Source: Bacteroides sp. (GTDB lineage: Bacteria > Bacteroidota > Bacteroidia > Bacteroidales > Bacteroidaceae). Taken from it: a stretch of DNA of 64,000 bases. The notes below the pieces were generated by a model. It searched no databases. It was not told the origin of the DNA and saw only the letters and a program-made list of their open reading frames with translations. Location of the stretch: NCBI GenBank assembly GCA_017472925.1, contig JAFUNS010000034.1, positions 1-64,000 on the forward strand, written 5' to 3'. Shown piece after piece: positions 36,066-45,688 of the stretch. Numbering within the stretch: the first letter of the stretch is position 1; every line of letters starts with the position of its first letter. Position numbers and translations under genes: made by a program.

Positions 36066-36917
36066 ATGAATAAGAATTTCGGAAGATTTTTAATGATTTG
36101 TGCTATGGGAATGATGTTCCCATTATGTACTATGGCCCAGGAATACCAATTGGTATGGTGTGATGAATTTAATACAGATGGTAAGTTGGATGATGCTTCG
36201 TGGAATTATGAACGTGGCTTCACCCGCAACCATGAGTTGCAATGGTATCAACCCGATAATGCCTATTGCTTCGGTGGACATCTGATTATTGAAGCCCGAC
36301 AAGAAAAACGTCCTAATCCGATGTATGAAGAAGGAAGCAAGGATTGGCGTAAATCGCGCGAGTTTATAGAATGTACTTCTTCCTCAGTAACTACACGTGG
36401 CAAGCATGAATTTCAGTATGGACGTTTTGAGGTACGAGCCCGTATACCGGTAGCCAAAGGCGCATGGCCGGCTATTTGGACTTTGGGAAACAGCTTACCT
36501 TGGCCTTCGTGCGGTGAAATAGATATTATGGAATTTTACCGCATTAAGGGTGTGCGTCATATCTTGGCTAATGCCGCTTGGGGAACAGAAAGACGTTTCT
36601 CGGCCAAATGGGATACACAAACCGTTCCTTTCGCTAAATATTTGGAAATGAATCCTGATTGGGCTTCGGAATTCCATGTATGGCGCATGGATTGGGATGA
36701 AGAAGCCATCCGATTGTATTTGGATGATGAATTGTTGAACGAGACATTACTTTCAGAAACCATCAATGGTAGCCCCGACCACCAGAATCCGTTCAAACAA
36801 CCGCATTATATCTTATTGAACTTGGCTGTAGGTGGAGATAATGGTGGCCCTGTTGAGGCTGATGCGTATCCGATGCGTTATGAAATAGATTATGTACGCA
36901 TTTACCAGAAGAAATAG
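36066..36917 (+). CDS. Glycoside hydrolase family 16 (beta-glucanase type), secreted
   Basis: Protein of 283 residues from ATG 36066, which fits the -7 box; an upstream in-frame TTG is not needed. Signal peptide ends near CTMAQ. The concanavalin-like jelly roll carries WCDEFNTDGKLDDASWNYE and the retaining GH16 active-site motif CGEIDIMEF (Glu-x-Asp-x-x-Glu, about residues 149-157), then WASEFHVWRMDWDEEAIRLY and the C-terminal YEIDYVRIYQ. Members with this motif cut beta-1,3 or mixed-linkage beta-glucans; other GH16 branches cut porphyran or agar. The segment after the motif (YRIKGVRHILANAAWG) differs from classic laminarinases, so the target is open. Confidence 0.9.
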   Translation: MNKNFGRFLMICAMGMMFPLCTMAQEYQLVWCDEFNTDGKLDDASWNYERGFTRNHELQWYQPDNAYCFGGHLIIEARQEKRPNPMYEEGSKDWRKSREFIECTSSSVTTRGKHEFQYGRFEVRARIPVAKGAWPAIWTLGNSLPWPSCGEIDIMEFYRIKGVRHILANAAWGTERRFSAKWDTQTVPFAKYLEMNPDWASEFHVWRMDWDEEAIRLYLDDELLNETLLSETINGSPDHQNPFKQPHYILLNLAVGGDNGGPVEADAYPMRYEIDYVRIYQKK

Positions 36918-36933
36918 AGTTTTCGGGTAATTC

Positions 36934-37653
36934 TCATTGCAAATCCCGGATTCTCACTTCTATTCCTTCTTCTTTCAAAGGCGCAACCAGCTCTTCTACT
37001 TTCGTATCGTTATAATGATAGGGGTAGAGGATGGTTGGCTTTATCATACGGGCAGCGTTGAGGGCTTGCTCAAGGGTCATGGTGTAAGGTTGGTTTACCG
37101 GCAAGAAAGCAATGTCGATATCTTTCAAGTGCTTCATTTCGGGAATGTCTTCCGTATCGCCGGCAATGTAGATGCGCTGGTCTTCGATATTCAGTACATA
37201 CGCATTGTCGCGACCTTTGGGGTGGAACTTCTGTCGGTCGGGGGTGGTATTATAAGCCGGTACGGTTTCAATCATCAGCCAAGGGAACGGACGTTTCACC
37301 TGACCGTTTTCGTATATCTCACCTTTGTTCAGTTGTTGGTTCACCGTAGAGGTAACTATCAAGTGGGTATCGGGAGTAGATAGGGTAGCAATGGCTTCTT
37401 TATCCAGATGGTCGCCATGCTGGTGGGTGATGAGGATAAGGTCGGCCTTCGGCAATTGGGAATAGTCGGCATACATACCCACCGGGTCGATGTGGATGGT
37501 ATGTCCATCGTAAGAAAGCATCAGCGTGCCATGCTTGATGAAGGTAATGCTCAACTCTTTGCCCGATGGCAAGGAGAATTTGTCACTTTGGAACTTCTGT
37601 GCGTAGCTGGTCAAGCCGATAGTCATGAGCAGCAGGGTAAGTAAATGTTTCAT
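36934..37653 (-). CDS. Metallo-beta-lactamase-fold hydrolase with signal peptide
   Basis: Protein of 239 residues. Signal peptide about 1-18 (ending TSYAQ). The metal-binding signature HQHGDHLDKEA lies near residues 74-84, followed by AGDTEDIPEM (second-sphere Asp) and YPYHYNDTKVEE (late His). The fold resembles UlaG-type lactonases/phosphodiesterases; the substrate is unknown. The protein is predicted to be periplasmic. Its promoter and first codons lie in a 53-bp sequence that recurs at 48374-48426. It converges on GH16 with a 16-bp gap. Confidence 0.86.
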   Translation of the reverse strand: MKHLLTLLLMTIGLTSYAQKFQSDKFSLPSGKELSITFIKHGTLMLSYDGHTIHIDPVGMYADYSQLPKADLILITHQHGDHLDKEAIATLSTPDTHLIVTSTVNQQLNKGEIYENGQVKRPFPWLMIETVPAYNTTPDRQKFHPKGRDNAYVLNIEDQRIYIAGDTEDIPEMKHLKDIDIAFLPVNQPYTMTLEQALNAARMIKPTILYPYHYNDTKVEELVAPLKEEGIEVRIRDLQ

Positions 37654-37688
37654 ATTGCTGTATTTATCGTTCTTTTGGACAAATTTAG
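37636..37688. repeat. 53-bp direct repeat, left copy (start of the MBL-fold gene)
   Basis: Identical over 53 bp to 48374-48426, in the same orientation. This copy contains the first 18 nt of the MBL-fold gene, its leader and its -7 box. The flanks differ immediately on both sides (G vs A to the left, T vs C to the right). Confidence 0.93.
37680..37687 (-). promoter_or_regulatory. -7 promoter box of the MBL-fold gene
   Basis: Minus-strand TAAATTTG (TAnnTTTG), 26 nt before the ATG at 37653, inside the 53-bp repeat. Confidence 0.55.
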
Positions 37689-37731
37689 TATTATTTTAGT
37701 AAAGTACAAAGATGTCTTTAAAACAATAACA

Positions 37732-37755
37732 AAAAGGGAGCAATTGCTCCCTTTT
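37732..37755 (-). terminator. Terminator of the ABC permease operon
   Basis: A perfect 24-bp palindrome (AAAAGGGAGCAA and its complement), directly after the stop of the last permease on the minus strand. The T run of the right arm follows the G/C stem, as in an intrinsic terminator; by symmetry it can act both ways. Confidence 0.8.
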
Positions 37756-37758
37756 ACA

Positions 37759-40056
37759 TTATTCACTCTTAATGCTCTTCACCGGATTTTCATTGGCTAT
37801 CTTCCAGGTCTTGATTATAACTGTAATAAGGATGAATCCTATTGTTACAATGAATACTCCTACATAAAGCAATGGGGTAATGGCAATAATATCTTTAAAG
37901 TTGGCAGAGATCCACAAGTGACCGATATATCCCGAAGTCCATGTTCCTATCAATACGGCTGGTACAGCGATGATGATGATGTCCCGACAAAGCATACGCA
38001 AAATGTCACTAACTTCTGCTCCATTTACTTTCCGAATAGCAATTTCTTTGCTTTTTCGATGTACCTCGTCATTGGTATAACCAATAATACCCATTAGGGT
38101 GATAACAAGAATCGTGATACAGGCTACCATTGCCGAATTACGGAAAATACGGGCAGAATGATGAATCTCTTCCAAACTTGTTTCGTATGATTTAAATTGG
38201 TTAACGCTTTGAGGATAGAGTTTTTTCATGTCTTCATTCAGTCGGAGAAGATTGTCTTCGAACGGTTCTTTTAAACGAGTGTGAAGACAAACGTTACCTT
38301 GCTCATAGTTGTTCCAACAAAGACAAAAAGGTTGCATTTTTTTACTATCAGCAAACGCATAATTCTCGAGAATGCCTGTTATAGTACCCAAGTCCGGAAC
38401 TATTTCTCCTATTCCATTTCCACTCCAACCCATCGCTTCCACAAACTCAGTATTGACTAATATTTCTCCTTCACGGGTAGGATAACTACCGGCTTTCAAG
38501 CGAATGCCTATAAATTGGCAGAAGTCCGTATTGCAGTAATTGATGCGTGGGTAAAACTTTATATTACCGTTATTGTCTTTAATGGATTTCGGTTGGTAGG
38601 CCTCTAACATGCTGGTTTGAGAGACTTCCGTTCCTTCCACATAAGGTAAGTTACGAAGGTTGCTCATAGTATTAGGCAGATTGTCAAAATAATGATAGAC
38701 GAATGCTACACGTTCCCTATTCCATCCCAAATCCTTGCTCATGCTATATTGATATTGATAGAAAATAACTGTCACAAAGCCCATCAGGAAAGCAGTACCG
38801 CCAAATTGGATGAAAAGTAACGGATATTTCCAACGTTTCTTTCCTTCCGTGTATCGTCGGAATACTTGTGTAACGGGAATGCTTGAGAACAAACGTCCCG
38901 GAAGCACAACTCCAATAATGAACAATAATAGAATAGCCAAAGTCGGTGCCCAAAGATTTTCTGCGCTGAACATGCCTTCAAGGGTGGCATCTGTCATTTC
39001 TTCTATCTGTTCGTGGAAATTGAAGATAAGAAAGACGGCTATTAGGATAGAAAAGCCTACAACAAAAAGGGTCTCCCAAAAGAAAATGCCGAAAATATTC
39101 CTTGTTTCTGCTCCGCTACATTTGTGTACACCGATGGCTTTGGCGCGTTTTGAAAGTGAGGAAATGGACACTAATGCATAGTTGAATGCTGCGGTAAATA
39201 ACAATACAAATGCTAATAATGACATGACATAAATCATGGTCATTACGTCACCCTGCCCGATGTGGTAACCCTGCAAAGGAGTAATTGATACCCCAATTCC
39301 TTTTACTCCAAAGTTCTTGTAATGATCGTTGATAGGCAGATAGTTGGCAAGCACAGTTTCAGTGCGTTGGTTAATGAAGTCGGAATTTCCTTCTTTTTTC
39401 ATACGTAGGAAAATCATGAAATTACCTCCGCTCGTCCAGTCCTTACGTGTATTTGTACTACTGATAGAAGTAACAGCTGTCGGTTTTATTGTAGCGTTTT
39501 CCGGAATATCGGCAAAAATACCTCTTACTATCATTTCTTTCTCATCACCCCAAAGCAAGGTCTTTCCCATTACATTTTCGCTACCGAATATTTTACGGGC
39601 AAAAGATTGTGAGAGGAAAATACTTCCGGGATTGGCAAGTTCCAGTGCATTTCCTTCTATTAATGGGATTCCCATTGTCTGGAAAAACAACGAATCGGCA
39701 GCTAATATTTCGGAAGAATAGGTTTCGCTACCATGTTTCAATTTGTTTCCGATAAAAGGATTGAGTACCGTACTGCTTTTTACATGTTCCGGAAAATGAC
39801 GTGCCAATGCATCTCCCGTAGGATAAATATTGTATGGGCTTGGTGCATTCTTTTTCCCATTGGTATTATCCCATGCCGTTTGTACCACATATAGCCGTTC
39901 TGAATCCTGATAGAAAGTATCATAACTCAATTCCAATGCTACACGGGCAAACAGAATAATCGATATGAATAAACCCAAAGAAAGACTTGCCACTTTGATA
40001 AGGGTAGCATCCTTTCCACGGATAATATTCTGTATAGCGTAATAGATTTGTTTCAT
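37759..40056 (-). CDS. MacB/FtsX-type ABC transporter permease (copy 1)
   Basis: Protein of 765 residues: membrane segment near 20-40, a MacB periplasmic-core-like domain, a three-helix FtsX unit around 280-420 (LLAFVLLFTAAFNYALVSIS; SKRAKAIGVHKCSGAETRNI), a second periplasmic part, and a final FtsX unit ending KTWKIANENPVKSIKSE. Such proteins form mechanotransmission exporters that move lipids, peptides or toxins from the periplasm or inner membrane. It is the last gene of the operon and is highly similar in plan and ends to the next two genes. Confidence 0.9.
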   Translation of the reverse strand: MKQIYYAIQNIIRGKDATLIKVASLSLGLFISIILFARVALELSYDTFYQDSERLYVVQTAWDNTNGKKNAPSPYNIYPTGDALARHFPEHVKSSTVLNPFIGNKLKHGSETYSSEILAADSLFFQTMGIPLIEGNALELANPGSIFLSQSFARKIFGSENVMGKTLLWGDEKEMIVRGIFADIPENATIKPTAVTSISSTNTRKDWTSGGNFMIFLRMKKEGNSDFINQRTETVLANYLPINDHYKNFGVKGIGVSITPLQGYHIGQGDVMTMIYVMSLLAFVLLFTAAFNYALVSISSLSKRAKAIGVHKCSGAETRNIFGIFFWETLFVVGFSILIAVFLIFNFHEQIEEMTDATLEGMFSAENLWAPTLAILLLFIIGVVLPGRLFSSIPVTQVFRRYTEGKKRWKYPLLFIQFGGTAFLMGFVTVIFYQYQYSMSKDLGWNRERVAFVYHYFDNLPNTMSNLRNLPYVEGTEVSQTSMLEAYQPKSIKDNNGNIKFYPRINYCNTDFCQFIGIRLKAGSYPTREGEILVNTEFVEAMGWSGNGIGEIVPDLGTITGILENYAFADSKKMQPFCLCWNNYEQGNVCLHTRLKEPFEDNLLRLNEDMKKLYPQSVNQFKSYETSLEEIHHSARIFRNSAMVACITILVITLMGIIGYTNDEVHRKSKEIAIRKVNGAEVSDILRMLCRDIIIIAVPAVLIGTWTSGYIGHLWISANFKDIIAITPLLYVGVFIVTIGFILITVIIKTWKIANENPVKSIKSE

Positions 40057-40070
40057 TCTTGTTATATAAA

Positions 40071-42380
40071 TTATTCACTTTTAATACTCAGCACCGGATT
40101 TTCATTGGCAATCTTCCAAGCCTTGATGACTACACATGCTACAATGGTGACCAATACTGCGATGGCGGTGGCAACAAACAGTAATGGATTCAAGGAGATG
40201 GTTTCGTGAAAGGCTTCCAACCATGACTTGCCCACCAAGTAAGCACACATTGTACCGATGAGTACGGAAGGAATGGCCACATAAAGAATGTCTACAGACA
40301 GCAGTTTCAGAATGTCCGAGGCTTCACCGCCATTCACTTTGCGTATGGCTATCTCTTTGCTCCGGCGTGCGGTCTCATCGTTGATATAACCTATCAAACC
40401 CATAAAAACGATGAGCAAGATAAAAGTAGAGGTTATCCATACGGAGTTGCGGAAACGTTCTACATACTTATAGATTTGATTCAATGTAGTGTCCGTCGGG
40501 ATGAATTTAAACGCTTTCGTGGGATAGGTAACAGCCATATATTCTTCCAATCGCTTCAAGTTGTCCTGATAGGGGGCTTTCAGACGGACGCTTAATGCAT
40601 TTATGCCCTTTGCGCCAACCAAAGCAATAGGATATTGCTTGTTCCCCATACTCATGCTACGCACATTGCGGAACACTCCCACAATGGGGCCGTTTTTCTT
40701 GTGTACATTGATTTGCTTGCCTATTGCACCGTCCGTCCATTGCATCAGTCGTACCAGCTCTTCGTTTACCAATACATCTCCTTCGTTCATTATATCCCTT
40801 CCTTCTATCAGGGTGATGCCATTGGTCTTTACGTAATCCTTATCGCAAGGATTGAACATCAGAGTGCCAATGGTTTTACCGCTATTGTTTTTCAGCGGAC
40901 GACTCCAATATGAACCGATGATGGGACGCATGGAAGTGGCTACGCTTTCTACCATAGGCTGACGGAGAAGATCTTCCTTAACGGATTGGATTTCATCTTC
41001 AGTGAATGCCACCTGAGCTTCTACCAGACCTTCGGAGCGGAAACCGTGATCGGCATAAGCCATGTGATGATATTGCATGAATGCCACCAACAACACGCCC
41101 AATACAAACGACACGCCAGCAAACTGCACACAAAGCATGGAGCGTTTCCAACCTTTCTTGCTATCGGTATAACGGCGGAACACTTGGGTTACAGGGATTT
41201 TGGAGAACAAACGTCCGGGCATTACACCGGCTACCACAAACAGAATAAGAATAGTCAATAAGGGCACCCACAAAGTTTCCCATGTAAAGAGTGATTCCAA
41301 GCGGACAGACAACAAGTCTTCTATCAAGTCCTTGGCATTGAAAATGATAAAGAGAGTGAGTAACACCGATGCGATGACCACAAAACCGGTTTCCATCAGG
41401 AACATGCCGAAGATGTTGCCCGTAGTGGCACCGCTACATTTATGTACACCCACACTTTTGGCACGACGGTTCATGGTGGCAATGGCTATCAGCACGTAGT
41501 TCATAATAGCCACGAAGAATACGGCAAATCCCAAGAATCCATAAATGTACAGACGGGTACGTGTATCTTTGCTATCCCATTGAATATCTACCAATGGTTG
41601 TGCATCATATACATGTATCTTTTCCGCATCGGGCTTGTTGGGCCGGTATTGTTCCATGGCCTTACCTATTTCGCGGTTCAGTGTTTCGCGGTCAACATCA
41701 TCCTTTTTACGGACAATGGTCAGATAAATGTCGTTTCTTGTCCAATCTCCGCCACCAAAATAAGATTTCTCACCACCTCTGACGGATATTATCAAGTCGT
41801 AATGGAACAGGGTATTTTCAGGAATATCCTGATAGATGCCCCGGATGGTAATAACATGTTTCTTTTCGAATGTAATTGTCTTTCCTATAGGATTCTCACC
41901 GGCAAAATACTGCTTCACGAAACTTTCGGAAACAAAAGCGTTTAAAGGCGTTTTAAGTTCTTCCGGATTGCCTTGCAGTACGGGAATGCCAAGGGTGGAG
42001 AAGAAATGCTCGTCGGCACAAATATAATCCAAATCCTCCAGATGTTTGTCGTCCTTGTAGACTTTGTATCCGGTATACATGTACAGGGCTGTAGTGTTTT
42101 CTATCAGTTGGGGCAGGTCGTCACGCAAGGCATCGGCCATTGGAGCATGTGATGTGCGGTCGTAACTTCCCATATCGCCGGTTTTGGCATCTTTCTGGGC
42201 TTCGCCTATCCACGATAGGTTATCTGCCTCCGGATAGCAACGTTCATAACTCAGTTCAAAGGCTATCTGCGAAAAAAGCAGGATGCCGACGGTAAGTCCC
42301 AACGAGAGGGACAGTACTTTCGTTATGTTGCTTCCCTTTCCGTGGATAATGTTCTGTATAGCGTAATAGATTTGTTTCAT
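40071..42380 (-). CDS. MacB/FtsX-type ABC transporter permease (copy 2)
   Basis: Protein of 769 residues beginning MKQIYYAIQNIIHGKGSNIT and ending ANENPVLSIKSE. It has the same two FtsX units and periplasmic domains as its neighbours (NRRAKSVGVHKCSGATTGNI; LIGYINDETARRSKEIAIRK). The 14-bp spacer to copy 1 is nearly identical to the spacer between copies 3 and 2, direct evidence of tandem duplication. Its internal periplasmic sequence has diverged more than the ends. Confidence 0.9.
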   Translation of the reverse strand: MKQIYYAIQNIIHGKGSNITKVLSLSLGLTVGILLFSQIAFELSYERCYPEADNLSWIGEAQKDAKTGDMGSYDRTSHAPMADALRDDLPQLIENTTALYMYTGYKVYKDDKHLEDLDYICADEHFFSTLGIPVLQGNPEELKTPLNAFVSESFVKQYFAGENPIGKTITFEKKHVITIRGIYQDIPENTLFHYDLIISVRGGEKSYFGGGDWTRNDIYLTIVRKKDDVDRETLNREIGKAMEQYRPNKPDAEKIHVYDAQPLVDIQWDSKDTRTRLYIYGFLGFAVFFVAIMNYVLIAIATMNRRAKSVGVHKCSGATTGNIFGMFLMETGFVVIASVLLTLFIIFNAKDLIEDLLSVRLESLFTWETLWVPLLTILILFVVAGVMPGRLFSKIPVTQVFRRYTDSKKGWKRSMLCVQFAGVSFVLGVLLVAFMQYHHMAYADHGFRSEGLVEAQVAFTEDEIQSVKEDLLRQPMVESVATSMRPIIGSYWSRPLKNNSGKTIGTLMFNPCDKDYVKTNGITLIEGRDIMNEGDVLVNEELVRLMQWTDGAIGKQINVHKKNGPIVGVFRNVRSMSMGNKQYPIALVGAKGINALSVRLKAPYQDNLKRLEEYMAVTYPTKAFKFIPTDTTLNQIYKYVERFRNSVWITSTFILLIVFMGLIGYINDETARRSKEIAIRKVNGGEASDILKLLSVDILYVAIPSVLIGTMCAYLVGKSWLEAFHETISLNPLLFVATAIAVLVTIVACVVIKAWKIANENPVLSIKSE

Positions 42381-42394
42381 TCTTGTTGTATAAA

Positions 42395-44707
42395 TTATTC
42401 ACTCTTAATGCTCTTCACCGGATTTTCATTGGCTATCTTCCAGGTCTTGGTAATAACTATACCTACTATCATGGCCAATGTCAAGATGGCGGTCATGATG
42501 TAATAAGGGATGGTGTTTTCGATGGTTGTAGCAAATTGACTCATCCATAACTCCCCTACATACCATGCGGCGAAGGTTCCGATGAGTACAGCCGGGAGTG
42601 CCGTCCATAACACATCTTTTGCCAATAGTTCGATGATGCCCCAAGCTTCGGCTCCGTTTACCTTGCGGATGGCAATCTCTTTGGAACGGCGATTAGTTTC
42701 ATCGTTGGTATAGCCTATCAAGCCCATCAAGGTAATGAAGAAAATGACGAATGTGGCGACTACTGTGGCGTTACGGAAAACGCGGACGGAGTTGTAAGAA
42801 TCTGCCAATGCTTGCTCCAAACTTTCAAAATTGATGGTTTCTCCTGGGAAGGCCTCTCCTGCTTCCTTATTCAACCGTTGCAAGTTTTCGGCAAAAGGTT
42901 CTTTCAGACGGATATGAATAGAGCCACTAAACATGGGTTGATAGTGCATCAGGAAAGGTTTATTTTCTTCCAGGTAATTACCGATTTGGAAATCCTTGAT
43001 GATGCCTACAATCTTCACTTTCCCTTCTTCGGTATAAATGGTCTGACCGAGGGCTTGTTCGGCACTCCAACCACGCGTCTTCAACCACGTTTCGCTGGCA
43101 GCTATCTCACCACTGGCACGAGGAAAACGTCCTTGTTTCACACGGATACCCATAATATCAGCATAATCCTCGGCCATATAATCGTACTTAGTTGAGAATA
43201 AGGACTGACCGCTTTCATCTAACATCATTTCTCCACTATATCCCCACAATGGGCCGTTGTCAAGCGAGGAAGTGACGGCTTCCACGTAAGGCAATCCTTT
43301 GTAGAAGGTCTTGACCATATTACTAGTGTCATAATCGGGACAATATTGGTATTCTACCGCAATGCGTTCGGGGTTATAACCCATGTCCTTGTTCAATACA
43401 TAATGGAATTGAAACATCACGATAATCATAATGCCACCGATGAAAGCTACACCGGCAAACTGGATGAAGAGCAACGAACGTTTCCAGCCTTTCTTACCTT
43501 CGGTATATCGCTTGAATACTTGGGTTACAGGTATTTTCGAGAAGACATACCCTGGCAATACGCTTCCGATAAGAAATAAAGTGCCTATTACTGACAAGGA
43601 AACCCAAATACGGTCGATTGCAAAGAGTGAGGTAAGTTTGGTTGAAGCCGTATCTTCCACAAAATCTTGAAAGTTAAGTACAAGGAATCCCATCAGCAAC
43701 AAAGCAATTACAATGATGATACCCGTTTCCCATAGGAACATGCCGAAAATAGTATCTGTTTCTGCTCCACTACATTTGTGTACACCGATAGCTTTAGCGC
43801 GTCTACTCAATGAAGATATGGAAATAAGTACATAGTTTAAGGCGGTGATAAAGAGAATTGCACCTCCCAAGATGGACATGATTCCCGTCATACGTTTTAC
43901 GTCGTCTTGGTTTCGATATGTATCACGGATAGGGCGGGCTTCGGCCTCCATCTGGAATGCTGCATTAGCAGGATAGTTCTGTTCAATCACCAGATTCATG
44001 CGCTTATTCAAGTTTTCCATGTCCGTGCCGGGCTTGATACGGAAATAGCTTGGCCAACTATCGCCTCCTTCCCACGAATAATTTCCCCACCCCCTGTTCC
44101 AAATGGTCGGCATGGAAACAACGGCTTTTGCTCGTAAGGTACTATTGGCTGGAATATCGGCAAATGTACCACGGACAGTCAAGGGCATCTGCTTGTTGTA
44201 ACTGATGACCTTTCCTATCGGGTCTTCATCGCCGAACATTTGGGATGCCAATTCATCACTCAGGTAGACAACATCCATTTGTTGCAAATCTTGTATTGGG
44301 TTACCGCTAGTCACTTCGATGCCCATAGTCTCAAAGAAAAGCGAATCTGCCACTATCTTGCGAATATCGAACTTCGTTTCGCCATGATACAGGGGTTGGC
44401 TAGCCAGCCAAATGCTGACGGTCGTAGCGCTTTCTATCATATCGGGCAAGGCTTCGAACGTGGCACCGGCCGTCTTTCCAACGCAATATTGGCTCCATTG
44501 GGTTGGGCCATCTTTCAAATGAAATCTTTTCCATACTTGATAAAGATTCTCATGCTCCTTGAAGCAAGTATCGAAGCTCTGCTCGTAGGCAACCCTTGAA
44601 AAGAGCAGAATGCTCATCATCAGCCCCAAACCGAGGGAGATAATCTTAATGGCATTGGCACTACGGCTATGAACAATGGTTTGTATAACGTAATAGATTT
44701 GTTTCAT
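42395..44707 (-). CDS. MacB/FtsX-type ABC transporter permease (copy 3)
   Basis: Protein of 770 residues. The second of two adjacent ATGs (44707) is used, since its paralogs open MKQIYY. The N-terminal membrane segment, periplasmic core, middle FtsX unit (GGAILFITALNYVLISISSL) and final FtsX unit (ending NPVKSIKSE) match the other copies. The last 55 bp or so of this gene are identical to those of copy 1. It follows the ATPase gene by about 12 bp. Confidence 0.9.
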   Translation of the reverse strand: MKQIYYVIQTIVHSRSANAIKIISLGLGLMMSILLFSRVAYEQSFDTCFKEHENLYQVWKRFHLKDGPTQWSQYCVGKTAGATFEALPDMIESATTVSIWLASQPLYHGETKFDIRKIVADSLFFETMGIEVTSGNPIQDLQQMDVVYLSDELASQMFGDEDPIGKVISYNKQMPLTVRGTFADIPANSTLRAKAVVSMPTIWNRGWGNYSWEGGDSWPSYFRIKPGTDMENLNKRMNLVIEQNYPANAAFQMEAEARPIRDTYRNQDDVKRMTGIMSILGGAILFITALNYVLISISSLSRRAKAIGVHKCSGAETDTIFGMFLWETGIIIVIALLLMGFLVLNFQDFVEDTASTKLTSLFAIDRIWVSLSVIGTLFLIGSVLPGYVFSKIPVTQVFKRYTEGKKGWKRSLLFIQFAGVAFIGGIMIIVMFQFHYVLNKDMGYNPERIAVEYQYCPDYDTSNMVKTFYKGLPYVEAVTSSLDNGPLWGYSGEMMLDESGQSLFSTKYDYMAEDYADIMGIRVKQGRFPRASGEIAASETWLKTRGWSAEQALGQTIYTEEGKVKIVGIIKDFQIGNYLEENKPFLMHYQPMFSGSIHIRLKEPFAENLQRLNKEAGEAFPGETINFESLEQALADSYNSVRVFRNATVVATFVIFFITLMGLIGYTNDETNRRSKEIAIRKVNGAEAWGIIELLAKDVLWTALPAVLIGTFAAWYVGELWMSQFATTIENTIPYYIMTAILTLAMIVGIVITKTWKIANENPVKSIKSE

Positions 44708-44719
44708 CATTTTTTCTTT

Positions 44720-45394
44720 TTATTCTACAATATTCGCCACAATGCTACCATCGAACAGGTGCACAATGCGGTGCGCATAGCCGGCATCGTGCTTGGAGTG
44801 GGTCACCATAATGATGGTGGTTCCTTCGGCATTCAGCTCGGTCAGCAAGTTCATCACTTCCTGTCCATTCTTCGAGTCGAGGTTACCCGTAGGTTCGTCG
44901 GCTAAGATTAGTTTGGGATTGGTAATAACGGCACGAGCAATGGCTACTCGTTGTTGTTGACCGCCCGAGAGTTGTTGCGGATAATGCTTGGCACGATGGC
45001 TGATGTTCATGCGTTTCAACATATCGGTCACCATCTTCTTGCGTTCGGCGGGCTTTATGCCGAGGTATACCAAGGGGAGTTCCACATTCTCGTACACATT
45101 CAGTTCGTCAATCAAGTTGAAGCTTTGGAATACAAAGCCAATCACTCCTTTACGCAAGCGCGTGCGTTCCTTTTCGTGTAAATCGGCCACTTCGGTTCCA
45201 AGGAGCTTGTAGCTTCCTTCGGTGGGATTGTCGAGCAGTCCCAGAGTGTTGAGCAAGGTGGATTTTCCACAGCCCGAAGGTCCCATAATGGCTACAAATT
45301 CGCCTTCCTTTACTTCCAGATGTACATTGTTCAATGCTACGGTTTCTACTTCTTCCGTACGGAATACTTTGCTGAGTTTTTCAATTTGAATCAT
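44720..45394 (-). CDS. ABC transporter ATP-binding protein (MacB/LolD type)
   Basis: Protein of 224 residues: Walker A GPSGCGKST, signature LSGGQQQRVAIARA, Walker B LILADEPTGNLDS and the H-loop in VTHSKHDA. The length and sequence match LolD/MacB ATPases that pair with FtsX-type permeases. It is first in the operon, so one ATPase serves three permeases, perhaps as alternative dimers. Expression should come from the sigma-54 promoter 125 nt upstream. Confidence 0.94.
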   Translation of the reverse strand: MIQIEKLSKVFRTEEVETVALNNVHLEVKEGEFVAIMGPSGCGKSTLLNTLGLLDNPTEGSYKLLGTEVADLHEKERTRLRKGVIGFVFQSFNLIDELNVYENVELPLVYLGIKPAERKKMVTDMLKRMNISHRAKHYPQQLSGGQQQRVAIARAVITNPKLILADEPTGNLDSKNGQEVMNLLTELNAEGTTIIMVTHSKHDAGYAHRIVHLFDGSIVANIVE

Positions 45395-45518
45395 AATTAT
45401 TTATTTTTTGTTATTGTTTCTCTTCAAAAGGAAGCACCGTTTCGCAACGCCACTTCCTGTAATGACAATGAGAGAATTAATATTTTATTCCTCATTATTC
45501 GTTCTCACTAATTCTATA

Positions 45519-45533
45519 GCAAATACCGTGCCA
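45519..45533 (-). promoter_or_regulatory. Sigma-54 (RpoN) promoter of the ABC operon
   Basis: Read on the minus strand: TGGCAC-GGTAT-TTGC, a full match to the -24/-12 consensus TGGCAC-N5-TTGC with correct spacing. It points to the ABC ATPase gene (start 45394). The cognate activator type (NtrC-like, with sigma-54 interaction domain) is encoded next door at 45719. Confidence 0.87.
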
Positions 45534-45587
45534 AACTTGCAAACTGTTGATTGCGAAGTGTTTGCTGTTTTGAGGCAATGAGGAGAC

Positions 45588-45660
45588 TGTCCAATAATTA
45601 GACACCGGTGCCTAAAAAATGGACACAGCCGCAAAATTTTGATTGTCCAAAAAATAGACA
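45588..45660. promoter_or_regulatory. Three 17-bp candidate activator-binding sites (UAS)
   Basis: TGTCCAATAATTAGACA (45588-45604), TGCCTAAAAAATGGACA (45609-45625) and TGTCCAAAAAATAGACA (45644-45660) share the palindromic plan TGtCc-AAnAAnt-GgACA. They lie 55-127 bp upstream of the sigma-54 promoter, where NtrC-type enhancers sit, and spacing starts are 21 and 35 bp. The last also abuts the regulator's own promoter, suggesting autoregulation. Confidence 0.72.
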
Positions 45661-45688
45661 AAGTATAGGTTATTAGAATTCTTATCCA

